DNA of 64,000 bases from Peptostreptococcus faecalis (GTDB lineage Bacteria; Bacillota; Clostridia; Peptostreptococcales; Peptostreptococcaceae). Numbering within the stretch: the first letter of the stretch is position 1; every line of letters begins with the position of its first letter. Shown here in pieces: positions 55,432-64,000 of the stretch. Made by a program: the position numbers and the translations under genes. The stretch is from the NCBI RefSeq assembly GCF_900240845.1, contig NZ_OERU01000002.1:37016-101015 (forward strand), read 5' to 3'. Under the pieces are notes generated by a model that ran no database searches, was not told the DNA's origin, and worked only from the letters and a program-made list of their open reading frames with translations.

Positions 55432-55532
55432 ATTTAATTTGATAAATTTATTTCCTCGTGTATATTTATTTCCTCATATATATATCAATATACAAATTTA
55501 TTTTCTTTTTATATTGTTGATTTATTTATTCA

Positions 55533-55883
55533 CTAACCCACTATAAATTTCTTAACGTCTGGACCTACATATACTTCTCCATTCTCTAGCAAAAGTATTG
55601 GTCTTTTTACAAGCATCCCATCTGAAGATAGCAATTCATATTTTTCATCATCACTCATCTCTGGCAACTTTTTTGAAAGTCCCATGTCTCTATAAATTTT
55701 ACCATTTGTATTAAAAAACTTTTTTATTTCCAAACCAGATTTTTCTTTCCATATTCTCAGCTCTTCTTCTGTAGGATTGTCTACACTTATCTCTCTGTAT
55801 TCATATGGAATGTTTTTTTCTTTCATTATTTTTTCTACACCCTTACAAGTCGTACATGATTTATAGCACAATAAAATATTCAT
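55533..55883 (-). CDS. ArsC/Spx family protein
   Basis: The product has 116 residues with a thioredoxin-like fold. It carries LCYKSCTTCKGVEKIM, with C10 and C13 as a CxxC pair as in Spx/MgsR-like proteins, and KRPILLLENGEVYVG near the end. It may be a glutaredoxin-dependent arsenate reductase-like enzyme or an Spx-type regulator. The RPI motif is conserved in both, so I cannot choose. It is monocistronic. Confidence 0.87.
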   Translation of the reverse strand: MNILLCYKSCTTCKGVEKIMKEKNIPYEYREISVDNPTEEELRIWKEKSGLEIKKFFNTNGKIYRDMGLSKKLPEMSDDEKYELLSSDGMLVKRPILLLENGEVYVGPDVKKFIVG

Positions 55884-56323
55884 AATTTTACCTCCAAAAG
55901 TAATTTTTTATACGATATATCTATATTATACCCAATAAAAACGAATTAATTTGCATTTTTTCCATATGTTTTTCATTTTTTAATTTTTATTGTTCGTATT
56001 TTTTCTTTTTTCATCTAGTTTATTTTCGAGTTTTGGGGTATAATATTCAGTATCGGAGTTTTAAAAATCAAATCTTTTTAAATAGAAATTTTTATTATAT
56101 TTTAACGCGGTTTTTTTTGAAAATCAACTTAATTTTTTGCTAAAATTATGCTCTTTTCTTAATAAAAATCATGTTAAAATTATGTTTTTTTCTTTTTAAA
56201 AAACTCTATTGCATATTGTATACATGCATGATATAATGACTTTGGTAATGAAGGTAGTTATCAGTTAGTTATTTAATTTTACACTATACATTTATTTAAT
56301 TTTATATTTTATGGAGGTACAAA
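55884..56323 (+). promoter_or_regulatory. Regulatory region upstream of pflB
   Basis: This 440-nt region contains the promoter at 56209-56237 and a repeated TAAAATTATG (about 56140 and 56174). A leader of about 80 nt follows the promoter. I saw no clear FNR or Rex palindrome. Confidence 0.4.
56209..56237 (+). promoter_or_regulatory. Predicted promoter of pflBA
   Basis: TTGCAT and TATAAT are separated by exactly 17 nt, with a GTATACATGCATG partial palindrome in the spacer. It is 87 nt before the pflB start. Confidence 0.7.
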
Positions 56324-58555
56324 ATGAATTTTTGGAATGGTTTCAAAGAAGGAAATTGGACGGAAAACGTCGATGTTCAAAACTTTATAAACTTGAACTA
56401 CAGCCCTTATGAAGGTGACTCTAGTTTCCTAGAAGGTGCAACAGAAAGCACTAAAAAGGTTTGGGAAGAAGCTTCTCGCCTATTTAAATTGGAAAGAGAA
56501 AACGGTGGTACACTTGACGTAGACGTTGATACTATATCTGGAATTGATGCTTACGCTCCAGGATACATAGATAAAGAAAATGAAAAAATATTTGGACTTC
56601 AAACTGATGCACCTCTTAAGAGAGCTGCTATGCCATATGGTGGTATAAGAATGGTAGAAAATTCTTGTGAAGCCTATGGATATAAACTAAACCCTGAAAT
56701 ATCAGAAATATTTACAAAATATAGAAAAACTCATAACCAAGGTGTTTTCGATGCGTATACAGATGAAATGAAGGCTGCTAGAAAATCTGGTATCATAACT
56801 GGACTACCAGACGCATATGGAAGAGGAAGAATAATAGGAGATTACAGAAGAGTTGCACTTTATGGTGTTGACTTCCTTATAGAAAAGAAGAAAGAAGAAA
56901 AATTATCTCTTGATAAAGAAGCTATGACTGAAGATGTAATCAGATTAAGAGAAGAAATTTCTGAACAAATTGTAGCATTACAGAAACTAAAAAACATGGC
57001 AGAATCTTACGGATTCGATATATCTAAGCCAGCTACAAACGCTCAAGAAGCTGTTCAGTGGTTATACTTTGCTTACCTAGGTGCAATAAAGGATCAAAAT
57101 GGTGCTGCAATGTCACTAGGTAGAACATCTACTTTCCTTGATGTTTATTTTGAAAGAGATTTGAGAGAAGGAAAAATAACAGAAAAAGAAGCACAAGAAT
57201 TAATGGATCAGTTCGTTATAAAACTAAGATTAGTTAAGTTCCTTAGAACTCCTGACTATAATGAACTATTCTCTGGAGACCCTACTTGGGTGACTGAATC
57301 AATCGGTGGAATGAACTCAGATGGAAGAACATATGTAACAAAGAACTCATTTAGAATGTTGAATACTCTTTATACATTAGGACCATCACCTGAACCAAAT
57401 CTTACAGTTCTTTGGTCAACTAAGTTACCTAAGCACTTCAAGGATTTCTGTTCTCAGGTTTCAATAGATACTAGTTCAGTTCAGTATGAAAATGATGACT
57501 TAATGCAAGATTTCACTGGAGATGACTACGGTATAGCTTGTTGTGTATCAGCAATGCGTATTGGTAAGCAGATGCAATTCTTCGGAGCTAGAGTTAACCT
57601 TGCAAAGACTCTACTTTACGCTATCAACGGCGGTAAAGACGAAAAATCTGGAGTTCAAGTTGGACCTGTAGGTGAACCAGTTCAAGGAGATGTTCTAGAA
57701 TTTGATGATGTTTCTAAGAAATTTGATAAATATACAGATTGGTTAGCAGGATTATATGTTAATACTCTTAACGTTATCCACTTCATGCATGATAAGTACT
57801 CTTATGAAGCACTAGAAATGGCTCTTCATGACAAAGAAGTATTTAGAACAATGGCTTGTGGTATAGCTGGTCTTTCAGTTTGCGCTGATTCACTTTCAGC
57901 TATAAAATATGCTGAAGTTAAGCCAATAAGAAACGAAGAAGGCGTGGTAGTTGACTTTGAAATAAACGGTGAATTCCCAATGTACGGAAATAATGATGAC
58001 AGAGTCGATTCAATTGCAGTAGAACTTGTTAGAAGCTTTATGGAAAAGATAAGAAAGCACAAGACATATAGAAATGCCACACACACTCAGTCAGTACTTA
58101 CTATAACTTCAAACGTTGTTTATGGAAAGAAAACAGGAAATACTCCTGATGGTAGAAAAGCTGGTGAACCATTTGCTCCAGGTGCTAACCCAATGCACGG
58201 AAGAGATTCAAGCGGTGCTTTAGCATCACTTTCATCAGTAGCTAAGCTTCCATACGAAGAATCACAGGATGGTATTTCTAATACATTCTCTATTGTACCG
58301 AAGGCTCTTGGAAAGACTGCAGAAGAAAGAATTGGTAACTTATCTTCAATGATGGATGGTTACTTTATGCAGAAGGCTCAGCACTTAAACGTAAACGTAT
58401 TTGACAGAAAAACTCTAGAAGATGCTATGGAAAGACCAGAAGAATATCCACAGCTTACAATCAGAGTATCTGGATATGCAGTTAACTTTATTAAGCTTAC
58501 AAGAGAACAACAAATGGATGTTATTAACAGAACTTTCCATGGTAAAATGGCATAA
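56324..58555 (+). CDS. pflB: Formate C-acetyltransferase (pyruvate formate-lyase)
   Basis: The product has 743 residues, full length. The active-site cysteines are C406/C407 in [12 protein letters not shown], and the glycyl radical site is G717 in [10 protein letters not shown] near the C-terminus. It converts pyruvate and CoA to acetyl-CoA and formate under anaerobic conditions. The two adjacent Cys mark it as true PFL rather than another glycyl radical enzyme. Its activating enzyme follows. Confidence 0.98.
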   Translation: MNFWNGFKEGNWTENVDVQNFINLNYSPYEGDSSFLEGATESTKKVWEEASRLFKLERENGGTLDVDVDTISGIDAYAPGYIDKENEKIFGLQTDAPLKRAAMPYGGIRMVENSCEAYGYKLNPEISEIFTKYRKTHNQGVFDAYTDEMKAARKSGIITGLPDAYGRGRIIGDYRRVALYGVDFLIEKKKEEKLSLDKEAMTEDVIRLREEISEQIVALQKLKNMAESYGFDISKPATNAQEAVQWLYFAYLGAIKDQNGAAMSLGRTSTFLDVYFERDLREGKITEKEAQELMDQFVIKLRLVKFLRTPDYNELFSGDPTWVTESIGGMNSDGRTYVTKNSFRMLNTLYTLGPSPEPNLTVLWSTKLPKHFKDFCSQVSIDTSSVQYENDDLMQDFTGDDYGIACCVSAMRIGKQMQFFGARVNLAKTLLYAINGGKDEKSGVQVGPVGEPVQGDVLEFDDVSKKFDKYTDWLAGLYVNTLNVIHFMHDKYSYEALEMALHDKEVFRTMACGIAGLSVCADSLSAIKYAEVKPIRNEEGVVVDFEINGEFPMYGNNDDRVDSIAVELVRSFMEKIRKHKTYRNATHTQSVLTITSNVVYGKKTGNTPDGRKAGEPFAPGANPMHGRDSSGALASLSSVAKLPYEESQDGISNTFSIVPKALGKTAEERIGNLSSMMDGYFMQKAQHLNVNVFDRKTLEDAMERPEEYPQLTIRVSGYAVNFIKLTREQQMDVINRTFHGKMA

Positions 58556-58575
58556 GTAAATAATAATTAAGTATA

Positions 58576-58597
58576 GGAGACTGTCTTTCAGTCTCCT
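58576..58597 (+). terminator. Hairpin between pflB and pflA
   Basis: GGAGACTG pairs with CAGTCTCC around TCTTT, followed by TTATATTTTT. It may be a leaky terminator that lowers pflA relative to pflB. Confidence 0.7.
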
Positions 58598-58633
58598 TAT
58601 ATTTTTCTATTCTGATAGGAGGAATTATTGACA

Positions 58634-59359
58634 ATGGTTAAAGGAAGAATACACTCAATAGAAACATTTGGTACAGTTGATGGCCCTGGTATCAGATACA
58701 TAGTTTTTACTCAAGGCTGTCCATTAAGATGTAGATATTGCCATAATAGAGATACCTGGGATCCAAATTTAGGAAAAGAAACTACAGCAGAAGAAATAAT
58801 AGAAGATGCCCTTAAGTACAAAACTTTTTTTGATTCTTCAGGTGGTGGTATTACAATTTCAGGTGGTGAAGCTACTTCACAACCCGAATTTATTGAAGAT
58901 GTTTTTAGACTGGCTAAAGAAAATAATCTCCATACCTGTCTTGATACAAATGGAATAGTTGACATACAAAAAATAATGGGTGTTTTAAAATATATGGACC
59001 TTATTTTATTGGATATTAAACATATGAATCCAGAAAAATCACGTTGGCTTACAGGTGTTAGCTCTGAAAAAGCTATTAAACTGGCTAAGGACTTAGATAA
59101 ATTAGACATCCCAGTTTGGATAAGACACGTTTTGATTCCTGGAATAAGTGACGATCGTGAAAATTTAATAAAACTAGCAGAATTGATAAAATCTCTTAGT
59201 AATGTTCAAAAATTCGAATTTTTACCATATCACACTATGGGTAAACAAAAATGGCTAGACCTTGGAAAAGAATATACTCTTGAAGATGTTCCTGATGCTA
59301 CCGATGAAGATGTAGCTAAGGCTAAATCTATATTCAGTGAAGTTGGCGTATATATATAA
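58634..59359 (+). CDS. pflA: Pyruvate formate-lyase-activating enzyme
   Basis: The product has 241 residues from ATG 58634; the TTG two codons earlier (58628) is 5 nt from AGGAGG and is an equally possible start. The radical SAM motif is GCPLRCRYCHNRDTWD (CxxxCxxC), followed by GGGITISGGEATSQPEF. It abstracts a hydrogen from G717 of PflB. The pair is encoded in order, as in most Firmicutes. Confidence 0.96.
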   Translation: MVKGRIHSIETFGTVDGPGIRYIVFTQGCPLRCRYCHNRDTWDPNLGKETTAEEIIEDALKYKTFFDSSGGGITISGGEATSQPEFIEDVFRLAKENNLHTCLDTNGIVDIQKIMGVLKYMDLILLDIKHMNPEKSRWLTGVSSEKAIKLAKDLDKLDIPVWIRHVLIPGISDDRENLIKLAELIKSLSNVQKFEFLPYHTMGKQKWLDLGKEYTLEDVPDATDEDVAKAKSIFSEVGVYI

Positions 59360-59464
59360 TATTATAGAAAATACATATTACAATCATTAATTCATGTACC
59401 AGTATACATTTATTAATATAGTTGTTAATGAAAAGCAATAAAAGCTCTAATGCTGAGTGTATGC

Positions 59465-60415
59465 AAAAAAGTCTGTAAATTAATAAGTCCTTCTATGGTA
59501 AAATAAAATTACTATGGGAGGACTTTAATTATGGGAAGAAAAAAACGAGAACCAATGGAACCAAGAAAGAAAAATATCATAGGAGAGCTAATAAATACCT
59601 ATGAAATCAAAAATGCTAAAGATATTCAAGAAGCACTAAAGGACTTGTTAGGAGAAACTCTTCAAGATATGTTAGAAGCTGAAATGAATGAACATTTAGG
59701 GTATGAAAAATATGATAGAAATAGTTCAGAAAATAATAAACATGTACGTCAGGATTAAATAATAAGACAATTATAGAAGCAATTGAAGATATTTATGGCT
59801 TTCAACTCTAAGAATCCATGATTTCAGATATCACCAATACGGTGATCTCTAGAATTGAAGAGTGGAAAAGTAGACCTCTAGAATCGATTTATCCTGTTGT
59901 ATATATATGCTGTACACTTTTCTGTAAGAGATAGTGGTGTTGTTAAAAAACGTGCTGCATATATTGTATTAGGATTAAATAAAGATGGTCTAAAAGAAAT
60001 TTTAGGCTTGTATGTCGGAGATTCTGAGTCTTCTAAATACTGGCTCTCTATTTTTAATGAACTTAAAAATAGAGGTTTAAAAGATATAATTATTCTTTGT
60101 GCTGATGGTTTAACTGGGATAAAAGAATCGATTAATGTAGCATTCCCAAAAGCTGAATATCAACGTTGTATAGTTCATCAAGTTAGAAACACTCTTAAAT
60201 ATGTCTCTTACAAAGAAAAAAGGAATTTGCCCAAGATTTAAAAAGTATTTACTTATCAAATAACGAAGAGCAGGCAATGCAAAATTTAAATGCTATAGAT
60301 GAAAAATGGTTAGAAAAATATCCCAATGCACTGAAATCATGGTATTCCAATTGGGACTGTATTATTCCGATTTTTAAATTTTCACCTACTACAAGAAAGG
60401 TTATTTATACTACTA
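59465..60415 (+). mobile_element. Remnant of IS256-family element, right end missing
   Basis: The remnant begins near an AAGTCTGTAAATTAATAAG end-like sequence before the transposase start. It ends abruptly where the ISL3-family element begins at 60416. No remaining IS256 3' part is found right of the ISL3 element. The left boundary is approximate. Confidence 0.7.
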
Positions 60416-60432
60416 GGCTCTTTGTCAAATAA
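59531..60432 (+). pseudogene. IS256-family transposase, decayed
   Basis: The pieces line up in three frames. Codons 59531-59758 give the N-terminus (ALKDLLGETLQDMLEAEMNEHLGYEKYD). Then comes a shifted piece with a stop (IIEAIEDIYGFQL*, then ITNTVISRIEEWKSRPLESIYPVVY). Then 59897-60241 (KKRAAYIVLGLNKDGLKEILGLYV; CADGLTGIKESI), and finally a further frame (EKWLEKYPNALKSWYSNWD; RKVIYTT). About 60 residues after KHVRQD are deleted. The first catalytic Asp appears replaced: the expected FIDAIHF reads YIYAVHF. The sequence stops just before the NAIES region, so the last catalytic Glu is also gone. It cannot be active. Confidence 0.88.
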
Positions 60433-61939
60433 CGTTGATGAAGAAATCTTAAGTTTTTAAGCGGCAAAATCTGTTTCACAATGAAGTGATTCAGATTTGC
60501 CGTTTTTTTGTATTTTGAATCTGTTTCTTAGCAATATCCTTATTCTCATATTTCTAAAGCTTCTAAATCCGAAGGATACTCTTTTATACGCTTTTATTAA
60601 GTTGTTATTTCCTTCTACAGAAGCATTTGTATAGCCTGTTTTAAGCGAATTTATAGCATATTTCTTGTATTTATTCAGACTTTCTATACTAGTTCCAAAA
60701 CATTTTGGAATTTTATTAATATCTTGATTTAAAAGATTTTTAAAGCCTTCTATATCCTTGCGTTCAATTACGCTTAATACTTCTTGATAAAATATATATG
60801 CTTCTTTTAAAGTATTAGAATATGACAATATATCGTCTCTAATACCTCTTGAATTTGTGAATTTTTTATATCCCATGCATTTATAAAACTCTATACTTTC
60901 TAATTCCCATTCCTTCGCTAATAGTATCTTCCAATATCTTTTCATCATTTTATATTCATGTTTATAAGTTTTAAAATTTTTCATTTCATTTATTCTGAGT
61001 TTGTTCATATTCCTAGTAAATAGTTGTACTATATGAAATTTATCTAACACTATTTCTGCTTTAGGAAAGAGAATTTTAGCCAATTCAATATATGTAGGAT
61101 ACATATCTGCCACAATATATTTAACATTATTTCTTATTGAGTTATTATATGAATTAAAGTATTCACCTAAAAATCTTTTTCTCCTTTCGGAGACAATATC
61201 AATAATTTTTCCAGTTTTTAAATCTACTAAATTCACACTCATTGAGCCATCTACACTTTTAGTAGATTTAAATTCATCTATTCCAAGAACATCAGGCAAC
61301 CAACATTTATTATTTTTAGATTCAGTTGACCTAAGGACTCTAGCAACTGTACTTGAAGAAACATAGTGATTCTTTGCTATAACTTTCATAGGTATAATTT
61401 CAGATAAATTATCTATAATTGATTTCTTTACATTGTTGCTTATAAAACAACCTTTATCAGTTAAATTAGTTTCTGCCATGAAAGTTTTTTTACAGTTTTT
61501 ACAAAAGAATCTTTGCTTTTTAGCATGAATCATCACGGGATTATCGCAAGTTCTATTTAATAATATTTTTACAATTTGATTGCCATTTTTAACGATGCTG
61601 TAATTTTTATTCTCTATTTTACAGTGAGGGCAATGGCTTGGTATATAGGTAATAATAGCTTCTAGAACTTGATATTCAACACCTTTTATTATTTTTGAAT
61701 AAATTTTTCCAATTAATTTTAAATTTTTGTCACAAATTCCTAAAAGTTTTGATATACTTATACTTGAAAACATGTTTAATCCTCCTTGTAGTTTATGTTT
61801 CGCGATTTAATCATACAACTGGATCCAACATGTTTTCAACCTTTTTTAAAAAAATATAGCGCTGATAGTAATTTTATCCATTTTAGTCTTTCACTATTAT
61901 GGATTTTTTATTACCATCAACGCTAAAAATTATACAGCC
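60416..61939 (-). mobile_element. ISL3-family insertion sequence, apparently intact
   Basis: The element is 1524 bp. Its ends are imperfect inverted repeats of about 25 bp with the same layout: GGCT, 13 nt, CGTTGATG at 60416-60440, and the same arrangement inverted at 61915-61939. It carries one complete transposase gene. The 8 bp on each side (TACTACTA and ATAAAAGC) do not match, so the usual target duplication is missing. One flank has probably been deleted or rearranged since insertion. Confidence 0.87.
60457..61773 (-). CDS. ISL3-family transposase
   Basis: The product has 438 residues, full length, preceded by AAGGAGG. The N-terminal zinc-finger has CPHCK (about 52-56) and FFCKNCKKTF (about 91-100). 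The DDE domain shows VLGIDEFKSTK (first Asp), IVADMYPTYIELAKILFPKAEIVLDKFH (second Asp), and TGYTNASVEGNNNLIKAYKR (Glu). All three acidic residues appear present, so it may still be active. Confidence 0.93.
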   Translation of the reverse strand: MFSSISISKLLGICDKNLKLIGKIYSKIIKGVEYQVLEAIITYIPSHCPHCKIENKNYSIVKNGNQIVKILLNRTCDNPVMIHAKKQRFFCKNCKKTFMAETNLTDKGCFISNNVKKSIIDNLSEIIPMKVIAKNHYVSSSTVARVLRSTESKNNKCWLPDVLGIDEFKSTKSVDGSMSVNLVDLKTGKIIDIVSERRKRFLGEYFNSYNNSIRNNVKYIVADMYPTYIELAKILFPKAEIVLDKFHIVQLFTRNMNKLRINEMKNFKTYKHEYKMMKRYWKILLAKEWELESIEFYKCMGYKKFTNSRGIRDDILSYSNTLKEAYIFYQEVLSVIERKDIEGFKNLLNQDINKIPKCFGTSIESLNKYKKYAINSLKTGYTNASVEGNNNLIKAYKRVSFGFRSFRNMRIRILLRNRFKIQKNGKSESLHCETDFAA

Positions 61940-62127
61940 ATAAAAGCGAGCTAAAAATAGCCCGCCTCTAGCTTTATTTATTATATATATTTATTTATTT
62001 GCCTATAGGCAACATCAGACATAGAAGGCTTAATTTACAGAAAAAATTCTATACTTCCTCCATTTTTATATAAATTATATCTCAAAATTCGAAAATTTTA
62101 AACTTTGCAACACAACCTTCTAGTTAT
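61774..62127. other. Gap between ISL3 transposase and exporter gene
   Basis: This 354-nt gap holds the right inverted repeat of the IS (to 61939), the exporter terminator (61941-61965), the palindrome GCCTATAGGC (62001-62010) and AT-rich sequence. No further gene was found. Confidence 0.5.
61941..61965 (-). terminator. Terminator of peptide-exporter operon
   Basis: GCGAGCTA pairs with TAGCCCGC (one mismatch) around AAAA, with a T-run on the minus strand. It lies 162 nt past the exporter stop, right beside the IS end. Confidence 0.65.
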
Positions 62128-63777
62128 TTAAATTTCAATATATTTTATATCATAATTCTGGAGTTTATATTCATCATGTGATGCATATATTACTATACTA
62201 TCCTCACCTAATTTTTCTAGTACTCGTAAAAACTTTTCTTTATTACCTATATCTAAAGACCTTGTAACTTCATCAAATATATACATAGGCTTTTTTTCTA
62301 CAAGAGCTCTTGCGATTAATATTCTCTGCATTTGACCACCTGATAGATTTGTATCCTTATTTATAATTGTATTATACTTATCAGGTAAGGATTCAATTAA
62401 ATCATTAAGATTTAATTCTTTACATATTCTCTTTATTACAGATAAATCTATATTTCTATATAATGATATATTTTCATATATCGTTTCCGTGAACATATAT
62501 GAAAACTGGTCTATATATAATACTGAATTTTCATATGTACTTATATCTTTTGTGTATAGATTAACACCATTAATTTCAACGTGTTTTATTAATTTACTAG
62601 GGTAAAAGCCTGCTAAAATATCGAAAATGGTCGACTTACCTTTCCCGCTATCACCTTCTATTTTATAAATATTACCTTTTTTAAACTCGTAGGAAAAATT
62701 ATTTATTATTTCATTACCATCTACATAACTAAAAGTTAATCCATTTACCTTTAATTCATTTATATCTTTTAATCCTTTATCATCATTTATAAAATCATAT
62801 ATTTCAACATCATTGTATATTTTTTCTATTCTTTCTATAGAAACTCCTATACTTTGTATCAAAGAATTTAAATTTGTCAAATTACTAGTTTCACTCTTGA
62901 ATTTCTCTGCGTAAGTTGTAAAGGCAACTAAAGAACCTACTGATATACTTCCTTTTATACAATATATTGCCCCTATGAACAATATTATAAATCTTGAAAT
63001 AGATGTAAGCATATTCACCAATATCCCCATATTCACCTCAAATTTGGATTTATTTATTCCTAGATCATAAATAGATTCAGTTTCATTATTAAAGATATTT
63101 AACCTTTCTTTTAAAACCATAAATATTTTTAGTGTTTTTAATCCGTCTATAGTTTCATTTATCAAATTTATATATTTATCTTTTGATATACTTAAATTAA
63201 ATATTTTTTTTCTTAATAAGTTTCCAGAAATCAAGAAAAATATAAATTCTATGGGAATAAAACTTATTGATATAATACTGAGTGATTTACTTATACGCAA
63301 CATTAAAATCAATATCACAACAATGCTAATAATACATCTAAAGAAATCAATTAATTGGCTTAGTAAATTTGATATAACCATTGAGTCATTTTCTATGCTA
63401 TTCAATAATTTGCCTTTGTCAATTTTTAGGTAACTTTTATATTTTATTTTCAATATATGTGAAAAAATATCTATCTTTATTTTTTTTTCTACTTTTGCAG
63501 TAATTTTAATTAAATAATTAGATCTGATTTTATATAAAATAATTGAAAAGACATATATAAATAATAAATAAATTATATATGTATAAAAATCTGTACTTCT
63601 AGATGTTATACTATCAATTATTTTACCTAAGATAATAGGATCTATCATTAATAATATTGATTCTAACATTATTAATGTTGTCATAATTATAATTTCTTTT
63701 ATTTTGAAATTTAATTTTTTAATATATTTTTTTATCATTAGTATATCATAAAAAAACATTTCAACTTTACTTCTCAT
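62128..63777 (-). CDS. ABC exporter (fused membrane and ATPase domains)
   Basis: The product has 549 residues. Six membrane helices lie in residues 1-300. The ATPase has Walker A GDSGKGKST, signature LSGGQMQR, Walker B MYIFDEVTRSLD with the catalytic Glu, and switch His in YASHDEYKL. There is no N-terminal C39 peptidase domain, so any leader must be cut by another protein. It is shorter and more Lys/Ile-rich than housekeeping exporters. A 42-residue peptide gene lies 51 nt upstream in the same direction, which suggests it exports that peptide. Confidence 0.9.
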   Translation of the reverse strand: MRSKVEMFFYDILMIKKYIKKLNFKIKEIIIMTTLIMLESILLMIDPIILGKIIDSITSRSTDFYTYIIYLLFIYVFSIILYKIRSNYLIKITAKVEKKIKIDIFSHILKIKYKSYLKIDKGKLLNSIENDSMVISNLLSQLIDFFRCIISIVVILILMLRISKSLSIISISFIPIEFIFFLISGNLLRKKIFNLSISKDKYINLINETIDGLKTLKIFMVLKERLNIFNNETESIYDLGINKSKFEVNMGILVNMLTSISRFIILFIGAIYCIKGSISVGSLVAFTTYAEKFKSETSNLTNLNSLIQSIGVSIERIEKIYNDVEIYDFINDDKGLKDINELKVNGLTFSYVDGNEIINNFSYEFKKGNIYKIEGDSGKGKSTIFDILAGFYPSKLIKHVEINGVNLYTKDISTYENSVLYIDQFSYMFTETIYENISLYRNIDLSVIKRICKELNLNDLIESLPDKYNTIINKDTNLSGGQMQRILIARALVEKKPMYIFDEVTRSLDIGNKEKFLRVLEKLGEDSIVIYASHDEYKLQNYDIKYIEI

Positions 63778-63828
63778 TGATATATGATCGTCCCTTATAG
63801 ATATATTAAGAGCTAGTACTCATTAATA

Positions 63829-63957
63829 TTAAAATCTTACAAGGCAGTTATGTTGTGTTTTACAACCAAATTTTACATAACAAAGTACTCTAAAACTAAC
63901 TTCGCTTTCTGTGTTTGCTAGTTTTTGATTGTTATTTGCTTCTTCAATCCACTTCAT
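63829..63957 (-). CDS. Putative 42-residue precursor peptide with three Cys spaced six apart
   Basis: This short ORF starts at ATG 63957 behind a strong AGGAGG (spacing 7 nt) and ends at TAA 63831-63829. The N-terminal part is charged and Asn-rich (MKWIEEANNNQKLANTESEV). The C-terminal part has C26, C32 and C38 at equal intervals (CYVKFGCKTQHNC) and ends LVRF. There is no signal peptide, Gly-Gly cleavage site or membrane segment. Leader-core layout, size and position directly ahead of an ABC exporter are typical of ribosomal peptide natural products or cysteine-rich bacteriocins. No known family is recognised. Maturation genes may lie beyond the window edge. Confidence 0.7.
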   Translation of the reverse strand: MKWIEEANNNQKLANTESEVSFRVLCYVKFGCKTQHNCLVRF

Positions 63958-64000
63958 AGTAATTCCTCCTTTTAATATATTATTATCTTTTAACTCCTAA

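Noticed and set aside
59531-60241. Two open frames that could be read as separate small genes
   Set aside because: Both align, with gaps and frame changes, to one IS256-family transposase, so they are fragments of a pseudogene.
63829-63957. agrD-type autoinducer or SCIFF peptide
   Set aside because: There is no amphipathic helix or acidic tail as in AgrD and only three Cys, whereas SCIFF has six; no agrB or SCIFF maturase is in view.

Overview
The window is AT-rich DNA (about 30% G+C by eye) from a low-GC Gram-positive anaerobe. I infer a Clostridia-class organism, most likely Peptostreptococcaceae. The evidence is a CWB2-type cell-wall-binding protein, a SUF-type Fe-S operon with SufU, [FeFe]-hydrogenase maturases, pyruvate formate-lyase with its activating enzyme, a single-chain PurL, and polypurine Shine-Dalgarno sites throughout. 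The genus is not resolved from sequence alone. No rRNA, tRNA or CRISPR array was seen.

Layout. 1-3.2 kb: two secreted surface proteins, one with CWB2 anchor repeats (cut by the window edge) and one built of GGA(I/L)/FxxN repeats. 3.8-8.5 kb: sufCBDSU operon. 8.7-11.1 kb: an LAKTG-anchored SpaA/Cna_B protein and a divergent class A-like sortase. 11.3-13 kb: a DUF5685 protein and a C-GCAxxG-C-C redox protein. 13-16.4 kb: a histidine kinase/ABC transporter/response regulator operon whose regulator carries one in-frame stop. 16.6-19.4 kb: a secreted DUF2680 protein divergent from a second two-component system. 19.5-21.8 kb: Na+/solute symporter with a phosphoesterase-like protein. 22.1-23.5 kb: ArsS-type radical SAM protein plus an AhpD-like partner. 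23.8-27.5 kb: DAHP synthase, HtpG, BioY. 27.6-36.5 kb: purE-M-N-H-D-L, without purC and purF. 37-39.5 kb: YaaA and two nitroreductases, one with a C-terminal DUF1858-like domain. 39.7-43.8 kb: TM1266-family regulator, hydE, hydG, hydF. 44-48.4 kb: asparaginase, a membrane protein, a nitroreductase, an EamA transporter, an ECF S component and a small GNAT protein. 48.6-51.9 kb: a hypothetical protein, a NUDIX-YqfO fusion, a CDF transporter and a Cof-type phosphatase. 52.1-55.9 kb: opine dehydrogenase-family enzyme, MarR-MATE operon, ArsC/Spx-like protein. 56.3-59.4 kb: pflB-pflA. 59.4-61.9 kb: a decayed IS256-family element cut by an intact ISL3-family element. 61.9-64 kb: an ABC exporter preceded by an unlisted 42-residue peptide gene with three evenly spaced cysteines, probably the edge of a peptide natural-product locus.

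How it fits together. The SUF operon supplies Fe-S clusters to the many oxygen-sensitive enzymes seen here (HydE, HydG, HydF, PflA, ArsS). PFL and the hydrogenase maturases point to fermentation with formate and H2 as products. Several regulatory sites can be read directly: a BirA-like operator over the bioY promoter, inverted PurBox-like sites upstream of purE, and two MarR-type palindromes flanking a consensus promoter upstream of marR-MATE. The surface proteins, the sortase pair and the peptide/exporter locus are the accessory parts. The best candidate for something undescribed is the peptide/ABC exporter pair at the right edge.
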